Source: Coriobacteriaceae bacterium (lineage in GTDB: Bacteria > Actinomycetota > Coriobacteriia > Coriobacteriales > UBA8131). From it: DNA of 13,090 bases. Below are positions 1 through 7,455 of the stretch, piece by piece; position 1 is the first letter of the stretch; each line of letters starts with the position of its first letter. The notes beneath the pieces are model-generated. The model was not told the DNA's origin, ran no database searches, and saw only the letters and a list, made by a program, of their open reading frames with translations. Where the stretch lies: contig JAAYYH010000124.1 in NCBI GenBank assembly GCA_012515495.1, positions 1 to 13,090 on the forward strand, read 5' to 3'. The position numbers and the translations under genes are program-made.

Positions 1-2
1 AC

Positions 3-1160
3 TTCACACTCATCGATACCGGGGGTATAGAGATGGGCGACGAGGACAGTTTTCAAACCCCTATCCGCAAGCAGGCGCTGATGGCAACCGAGGAAGCCGA
101 TGTCATCATCTTCATGGTCGACTCACAGTCGGGCGCGACTGCGGACGATATTGAGGTTGCCAAGTTGCTCAAGCGCAGTTCTCGTCCTGTACTGCTCGTT
201 GTCAACAAGATGGACAATCCCGCAAACGAACAAGCTCTCTGGGAGTTCTATTCTCTGGGATTGGGTACTCCTTGGCCGGTGTCATCAGCGCATGGACACG
301 GTACAGGCGATCTGCTCGATGAATTGGTTGGTTTGCTACCTGGTCGCGATGACACCATAGACGAGAAGGTTGACGCGATCAATGTCGCTATTATCGGTAG
401 ACCAAATGCGGGCAAATCATCGTTGACCAACAGGCTTACCGGATACGAACGATCGATCGTCAGTGACATAGCTGGCACTACTCGTGATGCCGTTGACGCG
501 CTGGTGGTAAAAGATGAGAAGTTCTATCGCATTGTCGATACCGCAGGCATCAGACGCAAAGCGCAGATCGACGCCGACGTCGAGTATTACGGTGTGGTGC
601 GCGCGCTCAGAGCCATTGATCGTGCTGATGTGGCATTGTTGATGATCGACGCAACACTGGGACTGACTGATCAAGATCAGCGTGTCGCCGGTTTCGCGCA
701 CGAAAGAGGTTGCGCGTTGATAGTGCTCTTGAATAAGTGGGATCTGCTCGAGACCCCTGAAGAGCGTGAGGCTGTACGCACTCAGATTGAGGATAGGCTG
801 GTCTTTGTCGCGTATGCGCCGGTAATCGCGATATCCGCGTTAACCGGCCGAAGTGTTCATCGTATCTGGGACGCAATCGATAAGGTGTACGCAAATTACT
901 CTCAGAGTATTGCTACCAGCAAGCTGAATGCCTACCTCACGGAATTACGCGATTTTGGCCACACGATATCCAAAGGCCGCAGTCGTCTACGCATCAATTA
1001 CGTCACCCAGACGGGAACGAAGCCACCACATTTCACCTTTTTCGCCAATCACCCAGAAATCGTAGATGATAACTTCAAGCGTTACCTGGAGAATCGGCTT
1101 CGTACGGCATTTCCCTTAGAGGGTACACCGATCTTGATGAGATTTCGGAAGAAGGACTGA
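3..1160 (+). CDS. der: Ribosome-assembly GTPase Der (EngA), 5'-truncated by window edge
   Basis: Der is a double-GTPase that binds the maturing 50S ribosomal subunit. The reading frame is already open at base 3, where it encodes the G3 motif of the first GTPase domain (DTGG at bases 18-29), so the true start lies upstream. In the first domain the G4 motif NKMD and a G5-like VSSA segment follow. A second complete GTPase domain shows GRPNAGKSS (G1), SDIAGTTRD (G2), DTAGI (G3), NKWD (G4) and SAL (G5). The last ~110 residues match the KH-like C-terminal domain, ending in a basic tail (MRFRKKD). Roughly 385 residues are visible against about 440 for a full Der, so the first P-loop is missing. In some actinobacteria Der is fused behind cytidylate kinase; that cannot be judged here. 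Its stop is immediately followed by plsY, suggesting co-transcription. Identification is very secure. Confidence 0.97.
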   Translation, partial: FTLIDTGGIEMGDEDSFQTPIRKQALMATEEADVIIFMVDSQSGATADDIEVAKLLKRSSRPVLLVVNKMDNPANEQALWEFYSLGLGTPWPVSSAHGHGTGDLLDELVGLLPGRDDTIDEKVDAINVAIIGRPNAGKSSLTNRLTGYERSIVSDIAGTTRDAVDALVVKDEKFYRIVDTAGIRRKAQIDADVEYYGVVRALRAIDRADVALLMIDATLGLTDQDQRVAGFAHERGCALIVLLNKWDLLETPEEREAVRTQIEDRLVFVAYAPVIAISALTGRSVHRIWDAIDKVYANYSQSIATSKLNAYLTELRDFGHTISKGRSRLRINYVTQTGTKPPHFTFFANHPEIVDDNFKRYLENRLRTAFPLEGTPILMRFRKKD

Positions 1161-1166
1161 TTGCGA

Positions 1167-1955
1167 ATGTCATCTTTGTTCGAAGAGCTGACATTGAACC
1201 TGTCGGTGCCCGGTTTTCTGCCTTTTTATCCTCTGGCAGTGATCGCTGGTCTACTGGTCGCTTATCTGTTAGGCGCAATTCCAGTGGCTTTGATAGTCAG
1301 CAGAGCTGTCGCTGGAATCGATATCCGCGAACACGGTTCAGGTAATACCGGTTTCACCAATGCGCTACGCGTTTTGGGGGTGGGCCCCGGTATTGTGGTG
1401 TTGGTGTTCGATATCCTCAAAGGCGCGCTTGGTGGGCTGACGATGGTTGGTCTTTTGCTGATATCCCGCGATCTGATAGTTGGGCAATGGTTGGCATCTC
1501 AAGCTCAGACACTGAGTGACCCGGCTGCCCAGGAGGCGACTCTGGGGTTCCTTTCCGCTAACCTTACTGGCCCTCTGCACGATCTGCCCTGTGCCATCGC
1601 GCTGCTCGCCTCGGTGCTTGGGCATATGTTCTCACCGTTCATGGGTTTCAAGGGCGGCAAGGGGATTGCCACGGGATTGGGTGGTTTGTTGGTACTGATG
1701 CCAGTAGTCGCGTTACTGGCGTTGGCAGTATTCATGGTGTTCGCGTTCAGCGTCAGGATTGTCAGTGTTGGCTCGTTAGCCGCAGCTTTCAGTTTGCCTT
1801 TCATCACCTGGTGGATGTATCCAGACTCACCAACCTATATCATTTTCTGCTCTCTTACCACACTGGTCTTGATCTTTGCTCATCGGCAGAACATCAAACG
1901 TCTGATCGCGGGCACAGAACCACGATTTAGTATGAAGCGCGGGAAGGAGAGCTGA
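1167..1955 (+). CDS. plsY: Glycerol-3-phosphate acyltransferase PlsY
   Basis: PlsY is a polytopic membrane enzyme that transfers the acyl group of acyl-phosphate to sn-glycerol-3-phosphate, the first step of phospholipid synthesis in most bacteria. The three family motifs are visible: HGSGNTGFTNALRVLG (residues ~56-71), GFKGGKGIATGLG (~160-172) and AHRQNIKRLIAGTE (~238-251). Several hydrophobic segments separate them. At 262 residues it is longer than the usual ~200. The surplus is mainly a segment at ~100-140 between motifs 1 and 2, plus a longer N-terminus. Motif 1 has GFTN where GATN is common. The ATG at 1167 is chosen, with GAAGGA upstream at 1150-1155; a TTG at 1161, directly abutting the der stop, is an alternative adding two residues. 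gpsA begins two bases after its stop, and the two enzymes act consecutively. Confidence 0.95.
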   Translation: MSSLFEELTLNLSVPGFLPFYPLAVIAGLLVAYLLGAIPVALIVSRAVAGIDIREHGSGNTGFTNALRVLGVGPGIVVLVFDILKGALGGLTMVGLLLISRDLIVGQWLASQAQTLSDPAAQEATLGFLSANLTGPLHDLPCAIALLASVLGHMFSPFMGFKGGKGIATGLGGLLVLMPVVALLALAVFMVFAFSVRIVSVGSLAAAFSLPFITWWMYPDSPTYIIFCSLTTLVLIFAHRQNIKRLIAGTEPRFSMKRGKES

Positions 1956-1957
1956 CG

Positions 1958-2953
1958 ATGGCTATCACGATCATTGGCGCTGGGTCCTGGGGAAGCGCTG
2001 CCGCTTGGTTGTTGGGGAATAAGGGCTACGACGTGCATCTCTGGGCCCGAGACACTCAGCTGGTCGAAAGCTTTAACAGTACTCACAAAAATCCACGTTA
2101 TCTGACTGATGTGGTGTTCCCTCCTCAGGTTGTGGCCTTCTCCTCGCTTGAGCAGGCGCTCTCGAATGCCGAGGCCATTGTGTTGGCGATGCCCTCCGCA
2201 GCTGTTCGTGATATGGCTTTACGCCTGGCACCCCATATCAGCAGCGGTATGCCGGTGATGCTGCTTTCCAAGGGCGTAGAGCGCGAGAGTGGGATGTTAT
2301 TGCTCGATGTCCTTGAGCAGGTACTCGGCGGCCACGATCGTCTGGTGGTCCTCTCCGGTCCAAACCATGCGGAAGAGGTTGCTCGTGGCATCCTTTCCGC
2401 GACAGTGATCGCTTCCTCATCGGCAGCGACTGCCGGCTTTTTCCAAGACCTGTTCAGCACACCTGTCTTCCGCGTCTACACCTCTCCTGATGTAGCTGGT
2501 GTCCAGCTTTGCGGCGCGGCCAAGAACATCGTTGCCATTGCAGTTGGTGCCAGCGTGGGAGTAGGCTTTGGCGATAACACCACGGCGATGATCATGACCC
2601 GCGGATTGGCCGAGATCAGTCGTCTGGTCACCTGTCTGGGTGGGGATCCCTTAACCTGTATGGGGCTGGCGGGCATGGGAGACTTGATCGCTACTTGCAC
2701 CTCCCGATATTCCCGTAACCGCAGCTTTGGCCTGGCATTGGCTAACGGTGAATCCGTTGGCGAATATGAAAGCCAGACACATATGGTGGTTGAAGGTGCG
2801 CTGGCCTGCATCTCAGTCACCGATCTGGCAAGACATCATGGTGTCGACATGCCTATAGGTACCGCGGTGCGCAGGGTGATTTGGGATGGCGTGTCGCTTG
2901 CTGACGTCATCGAGGAACTGACAGGACGTCCAAGTAAACCTGAGTTCTACTAG
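1958..2953 (+). CDS. gpsA: Glycerol-3-phosphate dehydrogenase [NAD(P)+] GpsA
   Basis: GpsA is a cytoplasmic dehydrogenase that reduces dihydroxyacetone phosphate to sn-glycerol-3-phosphate, the acceptor used by PlsY encoded just upstream. The 331-residue protein has the family's normal length. It shows the N-terminal dinucleotide-binding motif GAGSWGSAAAWLLG (residues 7-20), SKGVE (~104-108), SGPNHAEEVARG (~133-144), the catalytic lysine region CGAAKNIVAIAVG (K189), and GDNTTAMIMTRGLAEI (~205-220). A C-terminal signature GMGDLIATC...SRNRSFG follows. The ATG at 1958 lies two bases after the plsY stop, with GGAAGGAG about 7-14 bases upstream, so the pair is almost certainly co-transcribed. The residues after GDN are TTA where many homologues have ARA; this is probably lineage variation. 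Identification is very secure. Confidence 0.97.
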   Translation: MAITIIGAGSWGSAAAWLLGNKGYDVHLWARDTQLVESFNSTHKNPRYLTDVVFPPQVVAFSSLEQALSNAEAIVLAMPSAAVRDMALRLAPHISSGMPVMLLSKGVERESGMLLLDVLEQVLGGHDRLVVLSGPNHAEEVARGILSATVIASSSAATAGFFQDLFSTPVFRVYTSPDVAGVQLCGAAKNIVAIAVGASVGVGFGDNTTAMIMTRGLAEISRLVTCLGGDPLTCMGLAGMGDLIATCTSRYSRNRSFGLALANGESVGEYESQTHMVVEGALACISVTDLARHHGVDMPIGTAVRRVIWDGVSLADVIEELTGRPSKPEFY

Positions 2954-2963
2954 GAGGCATCCG

Positions 2964-3698
2964 ATGTTTGGCCCAATCAAGATAGCGCCATCGCTGCTCA
3001 GTGCCGATTTCCTCAATCTGGAGCGGGATGTGGCAGTTATTGGTATCGCGGGACCAGATTATCTGCACCTTGATGTCATGGATGGGCACTTTGTTCCCAA
3101 CCTGACCATTGGTCCTATGTTCGTTAAAGCCCTCAAGCGCAGGTTCGACATACCTTTGGACGTGCATCTGATGATCGAGAATACCAGCGAGCAGCTTGAT
3201 TGGTACATCGATGCTGGTGCTGACCTGATAACCGTCCATGTTGAATCGGGGGCCGCGAAACAAGCTTGCAAACCAGGTAGCTCACGCTGCGTGCAGGATG
3301 CCCAGGACCCAGAGGCACTACTCGAACAGCTTCGCAGTATCCGCGCGGCGGGAAGGATGGCCGGCCTATCTTTGAACCCGGGAACCCCAGCCTGCGCGAT
3401 AACACCATTTCTCACCGAGCTGGATCTGGTATTGGTGATGAGTGTGCATCCTGGCTTTGGCGGACAATCCTTTATCGATGATTCGCTGCAAAAACTCGAC
3501 CAAATAGTTGTCGATGCGCGAGCTTTGGGAGTTGACCCGATCATCGAGATCGACGGCGGCATCAACGAACAGACTGCGGCTAAGGTTGCCGCGCATGGCG
3601 CCGATATGCTGGTTGCGGGTAACGCGATCTTTGGCGCGCGAGATCCCAATCAAGCGCTTCATGACATACGCGCAGCCGCGAAGGCAACGCAACCTTGA
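2964..3698 (+). CDS. rpe: Ribulose-phosphate 3-epimerase
   Basis: Rpe interconverts ribulose-5-phosphate and xylulose-5-phosphate in the pentose phosphate pathway. The TIM-barrel signatures are all present: IAPSLLSADF (residues 7-16), HLDVMDGHFVPNLTIG (35-50), DVHLMIEN (66-73), MSVHPGFGGQSFI (159-171), IEIDGGIN (194-201) and a phosphate-binding GADMLVAGNAIFG (212-224). Expected metal and catalytic residues H35, D37, H68 and D197 are in place. It is 244 residues against ~220 usual. The excess is an insertion around residues 96-115 containing two cysteines (C102, C109), where most homologues pass directly from the VHxE strand to a short helix. The ATG at 2964 follows an AGGAGG ribosome binding site that overlaps the gpsA stop, so it reads as the last gene of the der-plsY-gpsA-rpe run. 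Its stop is one base from the end of the convergent hipA. Confidence 0.95.
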   Translation: MFGPIKIAPSLLSADFLNLERDVAVIGIAGPDYLHLDVMDGHFVPNLTIGPMFVKALKRRFDIPLDVHLMIENTSEQLDWYIDAGADLITVHVESGAAKQACKPGSSRCVQDAQDPEALLEQLRSIRAAGRMAGLSLNPGTPACAITPFLTELDLVLVMSVHPGFGGQSFIDDSLQKLDQIVVDARALGVDPIIEIDGGINEQTAAKVAAHGADMLVAGNAIFGARDPNQALHDIRAAAKATQP

Positions 3699-3699
3699 T

Positions 3700-4950
3700 T
3701 TAGTTCAAGATACCGCTGCGTTGCTGTAGCTCCTGCAATAAGTGATCTCTGAGCGAAGAAGCATCCCGGGTAAAAGCGGGTAGTTCGTCTGCAGCTTGTG
3801 CGAGGGCATCATCAAGTGACGAAGCGATGCCATTGCGCAATGAGGCCATCTCTTTTTTAACGACCGTCAGGCCGATTCCAACCTCGTCAGCGAAGATGGC
3901 GAAGTCCTCATCTGAGATACGGTCTATGCGACTGTGTTTGCCGATCGACATGGCCATGGAACGAGACAGATCGTCGCCATAGAACGTGGTGCAGAGCAGA
4001 TCATAGGCCGGCGCCAACGCAAGGGCACCTTCATTTAAATCGCGCAGTAGCGAGAAGTTCTTGGCATGAGCGTCGCAATTCCCTGTCAGATAATTGAAAA
4101 GAGCCAACCTCAATAACTTACGTAGATCTTGTAACGGCGTTGAGGTGTGCAGCCTGACGATTGTGAAGATGTCTCTGAGTTCAGGGCCGCCGCTCTCCTG
4201 ATACTTTTCTGCAGGCATGACCGAGAGTGCTTGGCAGAGATCCTCTTGTCCGATCCGTTCGACTCCATCGTCTGAAACTATCCTGTCAAATCTCTTGATC
4301 GCCAGGCCGGCATAGCCCATCTGATGTATCACGTCGATATCTGGGACTTCCAGATTACATAACCCACCCAGTCGCATTATCAGGAACTCGTTAACCAGGA
4401 TACTGGGATCGAATCGAGATACTGGCTTGATGATGTGGGTGGTAGGGAAGAGACCGACGGTCTTGTACCAAGTGCCGTCCTTATGGAACAGTCCTATCTT
4501 GGGCTGAGCACCTGCGAGAGAGAGCCTGCGAGCAGCCAGGAAGCGTGTTCGATCCCGTGAGTCCGGCCGCAACAATCCGCCGAGCTCTTCGCCTGTCAAA
4601 GGAGCATAGCCAGAGCTTGCCATGATCCTATCAATATCCATCTCTTCATCCATTATGACAAGGTCGCCCACGCAATCGCCGGCCATCGCCGCAAGTAATT
4701 TCATGGTGCTGGTAGGTGGAGTGCGCAAAACATCGCTTAGCTCCAAGCGCTGATTGCCCTCTGGCAGCAAGCCATCGAAGAACGGCAACGCCTTGCTTTG
4801 CGGATAAACGTCAGTGCTAAGGGGCATGGATAGAGATATCGGATAACCATTGCTGGCGATAAATCCAGGATCGTAGCTAAAACAGACTCCCTGGTCTGAA
4901 GTGAATATCTCTCCAACTTGCTTTAGCTTTCGATAGACCCTCAGCCTCAT
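3700..4950 (-). CDS. hipA: HipA-type serine/threonine kinase toxin
   Basis: This is a HipA family protein kinase, the toxin of a type II toxin-antitoxin pair. E. coli HipA phosphorylates glutamyl-tRNA synthetase and induces persistence; the target here is unknown. The 416-residue protein has the N-terminal HipA subdomain with PFFDGLLPEG (residues 56-65), then the kinase core. Visible motifs are the glycine-loop SLAGAQPK (144-151, S144 matching the autophosphorylated serine of HipA), HIIKP with the ATP-binding lysine K175, KRFDR (219-223), QEDLCQ (235-240), the catalytic loop NCDAHAKNFS (D293) and the metal-binding D317 in APAYDL. All key residues are present, so it should be an active kinase. 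It overlaps hipB by four bases (ATGA), antitoxin first, as usual for the family. It is transcribed against the surrounding genes and converges on rpe with a single-base gap and no visible terminator. Confidence 0.93.
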   Translation of the reverse strand: MRLRVYRKLKQVGEIFTSDQGVCFSYDPGFIASNGYPISLSMPLSTDVYPQSKALPFFDGLLPEGNQRLELSDVLRTPPTSTMKLLAAMAGDCVGDLVIMDEEMDIDRIMASSGYAPLTGEELGGLLRPDSRDRTRFLAARRLSLAGAQPKIGLFHKDGTWYKTVGLFPTTHIIKPVSRFDPSILVNEFLIMRLGGLCNLEVPDIDVIHQMGYAGLAIKRFDRIVSDDGVERIGQEDLCQALSVMPAEKYQESGGPELRDIFTIVRLHTSTPLQDLRKLLRLALFNYLTGNCDAHAKNFSLLRDLNEGALALAPAYDLLCTTFYGDDLSRSMAMSIGKHSRIDRISDEDFAIFADEVGIGLTVVKKEMASLRNGIASSLDDALAQAADELPAFTRDASSLRDHLLQELQQRSGILN

Positions 4951-5186
4951 AATGAGTCCCCGCCTTTGGCATCATCGGTTAAATAGATCCTGAGTCCCAA
5001 AGCATGCGCGACGGAGATAGCTTTCTCCAATTCCACTGTCGGTTTGCCGTTCTCAAGGTCAGAAAGGAACTCACGGCTGAAGGAAGAGAAGAAATCGGCC
5101 AGGCTGGCCTGTGTCAGCTTCTGCTTCCTGCGGCTCTCGCGAATGGCTGCGCCGAAGCCCTTGGCATCGATGATTCTCCTCTGCAT
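4947..5186 (-). CDS. hipB: HipB-like XRE-family antitoxin/repressor
   Basis: A 79-residue helix-turn-helix protein of the XRE/Cro type, the expected antitoxin and autorepressor partner of the HipA kinase it overlaps. The DNA-binding domain spans about residues 10-70. The segment TQASLADFFSSFSREFLSDL is helix-turn-helix-like and is followed by ENGKPTVELEKAISVAHALG, the DLENGKPT part being typical of HipB-like proteins. In E. coli HipB binds inverted repeats upstream of its own gene and also sequesters HipA. The ATG at 5186 is preceded by GGAG at a normal distance (minus strand). The short C-terminal tail rich in Asp and Gly could contact HipA, but that is inference. The upstream control region holds three similar palindromic boxes (see separate entries), consistent with autoregulation. 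Confidence 0.88.
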   Translation of the reverse strand: MQRRIIDAKGFGAAIRESRRKQKLTQASLADFFSSFSREFLSDLENGKPTVELEKAISVAHALGLRIYLTDDAKGGDSL

Positions 5187-5208
5187 AGCTGCTCCAAACT
5201 ATATAATG

Positions 5209-5222
5209 TGTTCGTACGGGCA
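5209..5222. promoter_or_regulatory. Putative HipB operator box 1
   Basis: TGTTCGTACGGGCA, an imperfect palindrome centred on GTAC, sharing its right half GTACGGGCAT (5214-5223) exactly with box 3 (5292-5301). It overlaps the predicted hipBA transcription start. Binding by HipB is inferred from position and symmetry. Confidence 0.55.
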
Positions 5223-5223
5223 T

Positions 5224-5253
5224 ATCATAGCATGATAATTGTAAATATGCCAG
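5224..5253 (-). promoter_or_regulatory. Candidate hipBA promoter
   Basis: Reading the minus strand, TATGAT (5229-5224) is a near-consensus -10 element. CTGGCA (5253-5248) stands 18 bp upstream as a weaker -35. Transcription would begin near 5217, giving a leader of about 30 nt with a GGAG ribosome binding site. The -35 lies inside the central palindromic box and the start point lies inside the first box, the geometry expected for repression by HipB. This is a pattern-based assignment. Confidence 0.5.
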
Positions 5254-5261
5254 TACTGGCA
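5248..5261. promoter_or_regulatory. Putative HipB operator box 2 (perfect palindrome)
   Basis: TGCCAGTACTGGCA is a perfect 14-bp palindrome centred on GTAC. It begins exactly 39 bp after box 1 and 39 bp before box 3, and covers the likely -35 element of hipBA. It is the best-conserved member of the three boxes. Confidence 0.6.
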
Positions 5262-5273
5262 AATAAACTGATA

Positions 5274-5279
5274 TTGACA
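5274..5279 (+). promoter_or_regulatory. Candidate -35 element for the cysteine desulfurase gene
   Basis: TTGACA is a perfect match to the sigma-70-type -35 consensus, about 94 bases upstream of the gene start. No convincing -10 sits at 17 bp: that position falls at the edge of box 3, around GGCATT. The promoter may be weak or activator-dependent, or the match may be chance. Confidence 0.3.
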
Positions 5280-5286
5280 GTCATTG

Positions 5287-5300
5287 AGCCTGTACGGGCA
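5287..5300. promoter_or_regulatory. Putative HipB operator box 3
   Basis: AGCCTGTACGGGCA, an imperfect GTAC-centred palindrome starting 39 bp after box 2. It lies just downstream of a consensus TTGACA (5274-5279) facing the cysteine desulfurase gene. A protein bound here could therefore also affect that gene. Confidence 0.5.
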
Positions 5301-5339
5301 TTTACTAGTCTGCCATCTGTTGAGGCACGTAATCTTATG

Positions 5340-5352
5340 TGTCATCATGACA
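5340..5352. promoter_or_regulatory. Small palindrome upstream of the cysteine desulfurase gene
   Basis: TGTCATCATGACA is a 6-1-6 perfect inverted repeat ending 20 bases before the cysteine desulfurase start codon and just upstream of its ribosome binding site. Its sequence is unrelated to the GTAC boxes. It could be an operator for another regulator; function unknown. Confidence 0.3.
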
Positions 5353-5372
5353 TCCGCAAAAGAAAGGACACT

Positions 5373-6563
5373 ATGACCAACCTCGAATACAGGCGTATCT
5401 ACTTGGACAACGCGGCTACCACACCAATGATGCCAGGGGTACTGGCGGCGATGGAGCCCTATCTGACCAGTGATTATGGCAACGCCAACGCACTGTACAG
5501 AGAAGGTGTGATAGCGCGACAGGCGCTGGAAGGCGCGCGCGAGACAATCGCGGAAGCGATAGGGGCGAGTCCAACCGAAGTGGTCTTCACCTCTGGCGGG
5601 ACCGAGGCTGATAACGCTGCCATCAATGGCATAACCGCTGTTATGCGACAGAAGTATGGGCGGATAAAAGCCGGCAATCATCTTATCTGCTCAGCATTCG
5701 AGCATCACGCGGTGTTGGAGTCCATCAAATCCCGCAAACAGGATGGTTTCTTGGTAACACAGGTTAAACCGCGACGCGACGGCTTCATCCATCTGCAGGA
5801 TCTGCAGGCGGTGCTGACGGAGCAAACCATGCTGGTCAGTGTGATGACCGCTCAAAACGAGATTGGTACTGTGCAGCCCGTGCGCGAACTGGCGGATTTG
5901 ACCCATCAGGTGAAAAGCCTTAATCCCACAGGCGTGCTCTTCCATACCGATGCGGTGCAGGCATTGGGCAAGATACCCTTCAACGTCAGGGAAGCGGGCG
6001 TGGACGCGGCCAGTTTCAGTGCTCACAAGATCGGTGGACCCAAGGGTATCGGCGCGCTGTACCTGTGCAGGCAGACGCCGTTCATTGCCCAGATACGGGG
6101 CGGTGGGCAGGAGTTGGGGCGACGTAGTGGTACCCAGAATGTCGCGGCTGCCGTAGGTTTCGCAAAAGCGTTGGAGTTGACGTTGGAGCGTCAACAACAC
6201 GAGATGAACCGCCTCGCGCAGTTACGTGACCTGCTCGCAGCGGAGTTGCTTTCTTTGGACAGGCGGATCTCTCTGAGTGTTCCCATCGATCCAACGCGTC
6301 ATCTACCCGGACTTCTGGCAGTTACTGTCCAGGGTCTTGAGTCTGGGACTTTGATACTGCATCTTGATGACGCAGGTATCGCTGTGTCGGGTGGATCGGC
6401 CTGTTCAACTGGCTCATTGCAACCCAGCCACGTTTTGACAGCGATTGGGATGAGCAGAAGCCTCGCGTTAGGAGCGCTGCGATTCTCACTTGGCTCGGCT
6501 ACCACAGAGGCAGACATACCTATCGTGAAAGCCGCTCTCGCACGCATCCTCAACCACGGATAG
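5373..6563 (+). CDS. Cysteine desulfurase, NifS/IscS type
   Basis: This PLP enzyme removes sulfur from L-cysteine as an enzyme-bound persulfide and passes it to Fe-S cluster or tRNA thiolation systems. The 396-residue protein has normal family length. Visible motifs: YLDNAATTP (residues 10-18), TSGGTEADN (73-81), EHHAV with H111 stacking on PLP, QNEIGTVQP (161-169), FHTDAVQALGK (190-200), SAHKIGGPKGIG with Schiff-base K219, GGGQELGRRSGTQN (243-256), and the mobile loop SGGSACSTGSLQPSHVL with catalytic C344. The CSTGS form is closer to NifS than to E. coli IscS. The ATG at 5373 is chosen because AGAAAGGA lies just upstream and homologues start near here; the frame stays open further upstream but that part crosses hipB. 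No iscU, iscR or mnmA adjoins it, so its sulfur acceptor cannot be told. It diverges from hipBA and may share its control region. Confidence 0.94.
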   Translation: MTNLEYRRIYLDNAATTPMMPGVLAAMEPYLTSDYGNANALYREGVIARQALEGARETIAEAIGASPTEVVFTSGGTEADNAAINGITAVMRQKYGRIKAGNHLICSAFEHHAVLESIKSRKQDGFLVTQVKPRRDGFIHLQDLQAVLTEQTMLVSVMTAQNEIGTVQPVRELADLTHQVKSLNPTGVLFHTDAVQALGKIPFNVREAGVDAASFSAHKIGGPKGIGALYLCRQTPFIAQIRGGGQELGRRSGTQNVAAAVGFAKALELTLERQQHEMNRLAQLRDLLAAELLSLDRRISLSVPIDPTRHLPGLLAVTVQGLESGTLILHLDDAGIAVSGGSACSTGSLQPSHVLTAIGMSRSLALGALRFSLGSATTEADIPIVKAALARILNHG

Positions 6564-6630
6564 ATTACAATAGGGCTATGCTTTCGCGTGCGCCCTCGTG
6601 GCGTAAAGTAAGTATTTTGGATTGAGGACG

Positions 6631-7449
6631 ATGGAACGCATCGATTGCCATACGCACACCTATCTATCCAATCATGGGCGGGGGACCGTCGATGAGGTGG
6701 TTTCTTCAGCGCTCAGCAAAGGCCTGACAATGGTCGCGTTGACTGAGCATCTGCCGTTACCGGACGAATTCAATCCCGATGGTACCTTTGCGATGGATGC
6801 CGACAAGGTTGACCTTTACCTTGAGGCGATTGAGAGTGCTCGTCGGGCTCATCCGCAAATCGAGATCATCTCTGGTATCGAGGTCGACTGGCGCGTGGGT
6901 GCCGAGGACTACATCCTTGAGCGTATCGAGCCGTTTGAGTTGCTTTTAGGCTCTGTGCATATGTTGACGGATGAACTGGGAAACAGCTGGCCTTTCGATC
7001 ACCCTGATTTCATCGAAGGTTGGTATCAGCGCGGAGAAGAACAAGTCTGGCAACAGTATCTCGATCTCTGGATCCAGGCAGTGAGCAGTTCCGCATCCTT
7101 TGACATCATGACTCATCCAGATTTGCCAAAGAAGCTGGGATTCAAGCCGTCCTTCGATGCGCGTGAGCTATATCACGCCATGGCAGAGGCAGCTGCTAAA
7201 CACGACGTGATGATTGAGGTCAATACCTCTGGACTACGTAAGACTGTGCGCGAGTTGTACCCTGCGCCGGACCTTCTGGCGGCATTCTCTGCTGCAGGAG
7301 TGCCTTGTGCCATTGGCTCAGACGCCCACAGGCCCGAGGAGGTTGGTCGCGATCTTGATTTGGGTTTTGAGGCGATGCGAGCAGCTGGATACCATGTAGT
7401 CACCGTACCAACGCGCACTGGCGACCGCAGGACTATTACCCTGCGGTGA
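6631..7449 (+). CDS. hisK: PHP-family histidinol-phosphatase (HisK/HisJ-like)
   Basis: Predicted metal-dependent phosphatase of the PHP superfamily that would hydrolyse L-histidinol phosphate, the penultimate step of histidine synthesis. The 272-residue length is typical. Metal-ligand motifs appear in order: HTH (H7, H9), TEHLPLP (H40), GIEVDW (E84), GSVHMLTD (H110), THPDL (H162), EVNTSGLRK (196-204) and GSDAH (D231, H233). The ATG at 6631 is chosen because HTH then falls at the usual position near the N-terminus; GAGGA precedes it at a rather short distance. A TTG at 6622 would add three residues. No other histidine gene is nearby, and related PHP proteins act on other phosphates, so the substrate is inferred from family resemblance only. 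The 67-bp gap before it contains no clear terminator. Confidence 0.82.
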   Translation: MERIDCHTHTYLSNHGRGTVDEVVSSALSKGLTMVALTEHLPLPDEFNPDGTFAMDADKVDLYLEAIESARRAHPQIEIISGIEVDWRVGAEDYILERIEPFELLLGSVHMLTDELGNSWPFDHPDFIEGWYQRGEEQVWQQYLDLWIQAVSSSASFDIMTHPDLPKKLGFKPSFDARELYHAMAEAAAKHDVMIEVNTSGLRKTVRELYPAPDLLAAFSAAGVPCAIGSDAHRPEEVGRDLDLGFEAMRAAGYHVVTVPTRTGDRRTITLR

Positions 7450-7455
7450 GGCGAC

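Noticed and set aside
3059..3649. Long minus-strand open frame opposite rpe (196 codons)
   Set aside because: It is a Ser/Ala/Pro-rich antisense shadow of a well-identified gene and shows no family motif.
5311..5327. TGCC-N9-GGCA as a fourth HipB box
   Set aside because: The half-sites match, but the spacing is N9 instead of N6, GTAC is absent, and it is out of the 39-bp register.
5004..5372. Upstream extension of the cysteine desulfurase reading frame by ~123 residues
   Set aside because: It crosses hipB and the operator region, has no cysteine desulfurase homology, and the ATG at 5373 has a good ribosome binding site and the normal family start.
6572..6603. Hairpins AGGGC/GCCCT and CGCC-CTCGT-GGCG after the cysteine desulfurase gene as a terminator
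   Set aside because: The stems are short and mutually exclusive, and no T-tract follows.
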